Part shown: positions 7,230 to 12,500 of the stretch, in pieces | Numbering within the stretch: the first letter of the stretch is position 1 | Layout: the number at the start of each line of letters is the position of its first letter | Source of the DNA: Penaeus vannamei | Taxonomy: Eukaryota; Arthropoda; Malacostraca; Decapoda; Penaeidae | Direction: 5' to 3' | Length of the DNA stretch: 12,500 nucleotides | Assembly: GCF_042767895.1 (NCBI RefSeq) | Contig: NC_091583.1 | Location: 8,022,985-8,035,484 of the forward strand | Translations under genes and position numbers: made by a program | The notes under the pieces: generated by a model | What the model saw: the letters and a program-made list of their open reading frames with translations, nothing else | Database searches by the model: none | Told to the model about the DNA's origin: nothing

Positions 7230-9010
7230 ACTTTTGTTGGATTTCTTGGCTATCAACCAGCGGCATATGGCCAAGGTTATTAAGCCAATGGATCCTGTTT
7301 ATTCTTTCAATCTAAATAAGGTCATAAAGTTTTGTCTCCCTTAGAAAAGCAATTACTTTACGTATTATTTTTTCATCATTTGATAGTATATTTTTTATTG
7401 TGAATTCTTTATTTGTTATTTGGAGATATTGAATTAAATTTCTTCTTTTTTGGTGGTATTGTTGGCATATTGTAAGGATGTGGTTTATTGAGAGGTGGTT
7501 GTTGCAGTGGGGGCATAATGGAGGGAATGTTCTCTCTATATAGGGAGTGAGGTGTGTAAGTCTGGTGGCGTTGACCCTGAGACGGGCCACCACTACCTCC
7601 TCCCTTCTGTTCTTTCTGTGGGCTGTGTCCCACACTTCTATTATTTCCTTGACTTTGTTAGTCAGCTGCAGGTCGGTCCACTCACTTTGCCACAGGAGAT
7701 GGATTTTTGCTTTTATAAGAGACACAAAACACCTGAGATCTGTCCGGACTATGCTAAGGTCCAGATCGCCAGTTGACCCGGCTAGTCGGTCAGCCTGTTC
7801 ATTGCCATGGATACCAGAGTGGCCTGGCACCCATATCAGCTTGATTGATTTGTTGGCACTATGTAGCTTACGAATGATATTACCCAGCAGTTCATTTTGA
7901 GTGGTTTCTAAGGATTTAATGGCTTTAAGTGAACTTAAGGAGTCAGAAAAAATGACTATTCTATCGTGGGTCGTCGATAGTGCAAAATCAATAGCTTTAT
8001 CAATTGCAAAAAGTTCGGCATTAAAGATCGATGTATGATTCGGCAGTCTGAATCTCAACTCACATTCATTCGACCATATACCTGCACCCACTACTTGCTC
8101 GGTCTTGGAGCCGTCGGTATAAATATGGAAAAAAGGTAGATGTTTAATAAGGATCTCTCTGAACCTCTGGCGTACCTCCACCTCCGGCGCCATGGCCTTG
8201 GTTGATGGAAGCCAAGCTTCCATGATGGAAAAATTGGGTGTTTCCCATGGCGCTATATTTGTGTGAACCAGGGTATCGATGGTAGAGAGATCTATACCGA
8301 CTTTAAGGATGAGATCGTGGAGTCTTGTAGTAAAGGGCCTAATGGCTCCATTACCGTTGGGGTGGCTCGGGTCTCGAGCCATCTTCGCGGCATAGGTCAG
8401 CGCCAGCTGGCCGCATCTGAGTCGGAGGGGAGGTACTCCTGACTCCACCTCTAGACGCTCAATCCTTGTGCATTTGAGGGCCCCAAGACAACTACGCACA
8501 CATGCATTCTGCACAACATCCAAACCTTTCAAAGTTGAGGCCGATGCCGAACCATACACGATTGACCCATAATCTACTTTAGACCTAATCAGGGCTTTAT
8601 ATACCATTAGCAAAGACTTTCTATCAGCTCCCCATTTATTTCCAGAAATGCACTTTAATAAATTTAGTGCTTTTTGACATTTATTCTTTAATTGACCAAT
8701 GTGGTCTTTCCAATTAAGTCTATGATCAAAAAGTAGACCAAGAAATCTAGCAGAATTTTGAATAGGTATTGGGTGGTGGTCATCATGATTAAGATGCTTT
8801 ATCATCTCATACCGAATCTCATCGGGGCCTGGGGACGTTCCTCTACAGGCTTCTAGGGCTCGGACAAGCTCATTCATTGTAAGATCTTTGTTGTAATCAA
8901 GTTCATCTCCTGTGGCAAAGTGTATGGGTTGCAGCTCAGCCGCTTCCTTGATGGTCAGGAATGCGGGATGGTAATTTTCTGAGCTGCTTGTATAAGAGAA
9001 CTGCCTGGCG
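7216..9010 (-). mobile_element. non-LTR retrotransposon (I/R1/LOA-type with RNase H), 5'-truncated and internally deleted
   Basis: The element is bounded by an exact 11-bp direct repeat and has a 14-base A tail at its 3' end, the signature of target-primed reverse transcription. From its 5' end it carries the linker just before RT, the start of RT, a deletion junction, the end of RT, RNase H and a zinc knuckle, then an 82-bp 3' UTR. The first ORF and the APE endonuclease are missing because of 5' truncation. RNase H in a non-LTR element is known for the I, R1, LOA and related groups; the exact group was not determined. The joined flanks, once the element and one repeat copy are removed, would give the empty site. 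Confidence 0.9.
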
Positions 9011-9045
9011 TCCTCTAGACCGATCTGGCTTGACCTTATATACAA
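7312..9045 (-). pseudogene. non-LTR ORF2 remnant: deleted RT, intact RNase H, C-terminal zinc knuckle
   Basis: The 577-codon open frame spans the element, but residues 1-12 come from the flank and target repeat; element sequence starts at about residue 13 (position 9009). Residues 13-88 match the connector and first RT block (TSPGPDEIRYEMIKHL). At about 88-92 the frame jumps to IQNSARFLGLLFDHRLNWKDHI, which in intact relatives lies well beyond the RT active site, so the palm with its DD motif is gone, in frame. Residues 305-425 form RNase H with D311 (YTDGSK), E344 (NAELFAID), D368 (FSDSLS) and D419 (GNEQADRLAG). A CX2CX7HX4C knuckle follows (C511, C514, H522, C527). It cannot reverse transcribe; RNase H could still be active if it were translated. 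The frame's open 5' end has TTG, not ATG, so no native start remains. Confidence 0.9.
9011..9021. repeat. target-site duplication, right copy
   Basis: TCCTCTAGACC, identical to 7205-7215, marks the truncated 5' end of the non-LTR element. Bases just outside the match differ (C7204 versus G9010; T7216 versus G9022), so the duplication is exactly 11 bp as seen. Confidence 0.88.
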
Positions 9046-9704
9046 CAGGTGGCTCCCGTGCTTACTGGGATTTTACCCATAATGCAGTTAACTTTATTTG
9101 TAAAATAGTGTATGGTGTTTTTAAAGTAAGTTAAAAAAAATACATAAAATAAAAGAACGATAAAACTATACAAAAATGGGCACATAAAATGGACAAAAGA
9201 TAGGAAAGTACGAAAAAGTGAAAGAAGGGATCCGTGAGAGAAAGCGGAGAAACACGAAGGTAAAAACGAGAGAAAAACGAAGCTAAGGTGAATTAGTCGC
9301 AGACGAAAAGGCAAGAATAAAACAAGGTAAGTATAGAATATAAGGTAAGTAATGTATAAGTAGTGTTGTGTATAGTAGGAGTAGTGTAGATGTAGAGGTA
9401 GATCACGGACCAGCAGGAAAGGTGTCAAAGGATTATAAAACACAGGTTTATTCTTATAAAAAAAGGCGCAGACACACAGGAAACAGCAAAGCCACGTCAT
9501 CTTGCAGGGCGGAGGAGTCCGTAGATTATTTAAGTAACGATCCAAAATGTCAGGGGAACAGGCGGCCCGAAAGCCTACGGGATGACCCACCTACAGCCAG
9601 GGGAAATTCACTACACTTAATATTTGATGAAATGCATGTGAAAGCGTTCGAAAAAAACAGACATTCCATGTCTTTACTTTTAATTCGGATGTTAATGTCC
9701 TCAG
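9022..9704. other. purine-rich non-coding stretch
   Basis: No gene is recognised. It is the continuation of the DNA that received the non-LTR element. From about 9120 to 9440 the plus strand is strongly purine-rich (long A/G runs such as GTGAGAGAAAGCGGAGAAAC). A minus-strand frame (9036-9590) exists only as the hydrophobic mirror of this bias. Two copies of AAGGTAAGTA (9324-9333 and 9342-9351) match the splice-donor consensus on the plus strand, without any linked exon. Confidence 0.5.
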
Positions 9705-9821
<117 letters not shown>

Positions 9822-9822
9822 C

Positions 9823-10278
<456 letters not shown>

Positions 10279-10325
10279 GTTTTTGTGTGTACACTATATA
10301 TAATATATGTATTTATGTATGGACA

Positions 10326-10327
<2 letters not shown>

Positions 10328-10419
<92 letters not shown>
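10328..10419. repeat. microsatellite (AC)46
   Basis: Forty-six uninterrupted AC units close the block. Relative to the GT arrays it is inverted, giving complementary ends (90 and 92 bp) around about 510 bp of mostly AT- and GT-repeat DNA. Confidence 0.97.
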
Positions 10420-10423
<4 letters not shown>

Positions 10424-12404
10424 TGACATGTTTTTAACATCTTCAGAAAGAGTCTTGTATTAATTAATTGCCGATTTGTTTTTTTTAATTTTCACGTATC
10501 TAATCACTTATCAATTACTTATAATCTATTATTTAAGTTTCACTATCATTGTACCTTTCCTGTGAAAGTTCTAGACTTATATTCATACTTGCAAGAAATT
10601 TTGTCAACACTTATCTATTCACTTTTACAAAACAACTTTAGTCACATCATATAAGAAACACATTTGTGCACAGACTCTTCTTGTTTTAAACACTTTTAAT
10701 GTAATCAATCAAACCTTCACAGATTCAACAGTGACCAGGTATTAGCTGGCTCTGTGCTTCGCTCAGTTCCTTAGGAAGGATTTTGTATACATATATATTT
10801 CTAAATCTCCTCTTCCTAAGATCTCCGTCATTTCATAAACTTTTTTTAACAGGCGATGAGTGAAGTAACATTAGTGTTAAATAAAGGCCTACTGATGTAT
10901 GCAAAGTACCTCTCTCAAAATAGAAGTTCCCTTCTGACATTATCATTATTATATATCGTTTGAGGGTTATCACGAAGAGTAACAATCGATTCTTCTTCAT
11001 AAAAACGCGAAAAAGTCTAATTTGTAATAGAACATTTCTGGATTGAATTTTCTTTCATAGCTCTGAGACATCATGCTGTTCTTTAGTGTTAAATTCTGAC
11101 CTAAGAACTAACGTTTATCATCAATACCTTCAATATTTATTAAATGATTCAAATAGTAGGGAAACATGGAACAACAACAAAAGTTTAAGCAAGTGGCTGC
11201 TTCTTTGCTGTTAGCTTTTGGAATGAAGTTGGAATACTGCTGAATGTGTCATGTGGTGAAAGCCTTAGCATGCCTTCAGCAACGGAAGAATTACAATAAA
11301 ATTGTTATTCTAATAGAACTTTTCTGTGTAGTTCTTTCAAGGTAAGGTGGAAGAAATAAAAACCTGAAATTTAAAGAAGGGAGCAATGTTGTTTTCATCA
11401 GTGAGTGTTTTTACCGAAGAAAATACACATCGACCTTTTTAACTCCACGAAATGAAAAATATAAAGAGCTCTCAAGCCACTTTCAGACGCTTCGCCCTTT
11501 CATCGCCAGACGGGACGCCGCAACGCCGTGCCTTCCATTAAGAGCTTATTATGGTCTTTTAAGACGCACCTATTTTCGCCGACCGTGCAGTCCAGGCCCA
11601 ACAAAAAAATATAGGTGAAATACAACTACTGGATTTCTAGTATGCTCCAAATCACGTAGATTATCCTTTAAATGACAAAAAAAGTTAAAATTCAGCAACA
11701 GATATGTCGCTTAGATGCTAGCATTCGGCAAAAAAGGCATATCTACAGATAATGACAATGATTAAAAACATGCGATTCACCCGACACGAGAAATCTGGAA
11801 TAACAAAATGAAAACAAACTTATTTATTATCAGATTGCACACCAATTAAACTGAATGAACATGAAACAATACTGATGGGCATACAGTACGTGATATATGA
11901 GGAAATATCCAATGTAAAACGTAATAAGATATATCACCGCCTCACAAATTGTACTCTGAAAGCCAGTGGTTCAGTTGATTATTAATTGCATCTGCACATA
12001 TTGCAAAAAGTGGCGAAATTCATTTGCAAAATCAGAGCTAGTTTCCAGACAATGATCTCGGATTAAAGTAAATAAAAATGATAAGGAAAAAGATATTAAT
12101 TGCCCTGACACATGACTACATCTTTAATAGCAAAAACCAGGTAATTTATGATGATTCCCAGACTGATTCTTTGTTCCCTTTGTCATTTAGACGGCCTCTA
12201 CATCTGGTCTCGCTTCATAGCGCACACCTGTTTAGGTAGGATGTCCTTGAGTCTGTTTTACGGTCTTACTATAATCAGGCGCTGATTACACTGTTTCTTC
12301 CTCGATGTATTCGCACTTGTCTTCCGACGTCTCAAACCATGCTTTTAATGTAGCACATCATTCTTACATGCTGGCGGAGGAGTACAAACAGTGCCAAAGA
12401 AAAC
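10420..12404. other. AT-rich DNA with no recognised gene
   Basis: Both strands lack long open frames and I see no transposon protein, RNA gene or terminal repeats here. Small items are a 35-codon plus-strand frame at 10856-10963 preceded by a pyrimidine tract and CAG (splice-acceptor-like), and a CpG cluster at 11488-11528. The last 200 bases (from about 12200) are less AT-rich than the rest and contain several CpG, which would suit a promoter or 5' UTR of the candidate exon at the edge. Confidence 0.5.
11488..11528. other. CpG cluster in AT-rich DNA
   Basis: Eight CpG dinucleotides fall within 41 bases (including ACGGGACGCCGC), whereas surrounding hundreds of bases have few. It is too short to call a CpG island. 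It may be a regulatory patch, part of an unrecognised exon, or a fragment of a short interspersed element. Confidence 0.4.
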
Positions 12405-12493
12405 ATGGCCGAACACCCACATATTGAAGAGGATGAGGCTCGAACGCCAGGTGCTGGCACAGGGACCGCAAAAATCACACTTCTCATAAACAG
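12405..12493 (+). CDS. candidate first coding exon, cut by window edge
   Basis: An ATG in strong initiation context (AAAACATGGCC: A at -3, G at +4) opens a frame that encodes an acidic, small-residue-rich N-terminus (MAEHPHIEEDEA, then a G/A/T-rich run) followed by AKITLLIN. The frame runs to AACAG|GTAATC at 12489-12499, a fair splice-donor match; without splicing it ends at a TAA (12495-12497) after 30 codons. Codon use is more GC-rich than the flanks. An acidic N-terminus leading into a KITLLIN-like strand is vaguely like the start of the ubiquitin-like protein Atg12, but 30 residues cannot settle this and no product is claimed. It could equally be a chance short frame. Confidence 0.3.
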
Positions 12494-12500
12494 GTAATCC

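Noticed and set aside
9036..9590. A 184-codon minus-strand frame rich in L, F, Y and S, upstream of the non-LTR element, as a possible membrane protein or endonuclease.
   Set aside because: It is the complement of a purine-rich stretch, has no endonuclease motifs, and lies outside the target-site duplication.
10856..10963. A 35-codon frame after a pyrimidine tract and CAG, as a possible internal exon.
   Set aside because: There is no recognisable peptide and no linked donor, and such combinations are common in AT-rich DNA.

Overview
The window looks like repeat-rich nuclear DNA of an arthropod, most likely a decapod crustacean (penaeid shrimp are the best guess). The reasons are a Ty3/gypsy retrotransposon, an I-type non-LTR retrotransposon that carries an RNase H domain, and about 0.7 kb of compound dinucleotide microsatellite, a class unusually abundant in penaeid genomes. 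The organism call is inference; no host gene is secure.

Layout. (1) 1-394 lies downstream of the retrotransposon pol gene, with no recognisable LTR. (2) 395-5554, minus strand, is a nearly complete Ty3/gypsy coding region read right to left: gag (4454-5554), protease (3454-4584), reverse transcriptase/RNase H (1926-3590), integrase (395-1933). All the expected catalytic residues are readable, but the coding path is split into four frames and each change is in the +1 sense. The gag/protease change could be programmed; the break inside RNase H cannot reasonably be. (3) 5555-7204 is a long A+C-rich (plus strand) non-coding stretch upstream of gag, holding a roughly 35-bp tandem repeat (6133-6239) and a nested imperfect palindrome (6770-7036). 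(4) 7216-9010, minus strand, is a 5'-truncated, internally deleted non-LTR element with a poly(A) tail, framed by an exact 11-bp target-site duplication. Its remaining 566-codon frame has lost the catalytic part of the reverse transcriptase but keeps an intact RNase H domain and a C-terminal zinc knuckle. (5) 9022-9704 is purine-rich non-coding DNA. (6) 9705-10419 is a compound CT/GT/AT/AC microsatellite. (7) 10420-12404 is AT-rich and unrecognised apart from a small CpG cluster at 11488-11528. (8) At the right edge, 12405-12493 on the plus strand has the look of a first coding exon ending at a splice donor.

The gypsy genes together make one mobile unit (particle protein, protease, replication enzymes, integrase), now broken. 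The non-LTR copy is a dead secondary insertion. No convincing new biological system was found. The points worth checking are the in-frame deletion that leaves an RNase H-only frame, the three same-direction frame changes, the leader repeats and palindrome, and the possible host exon at the edge.
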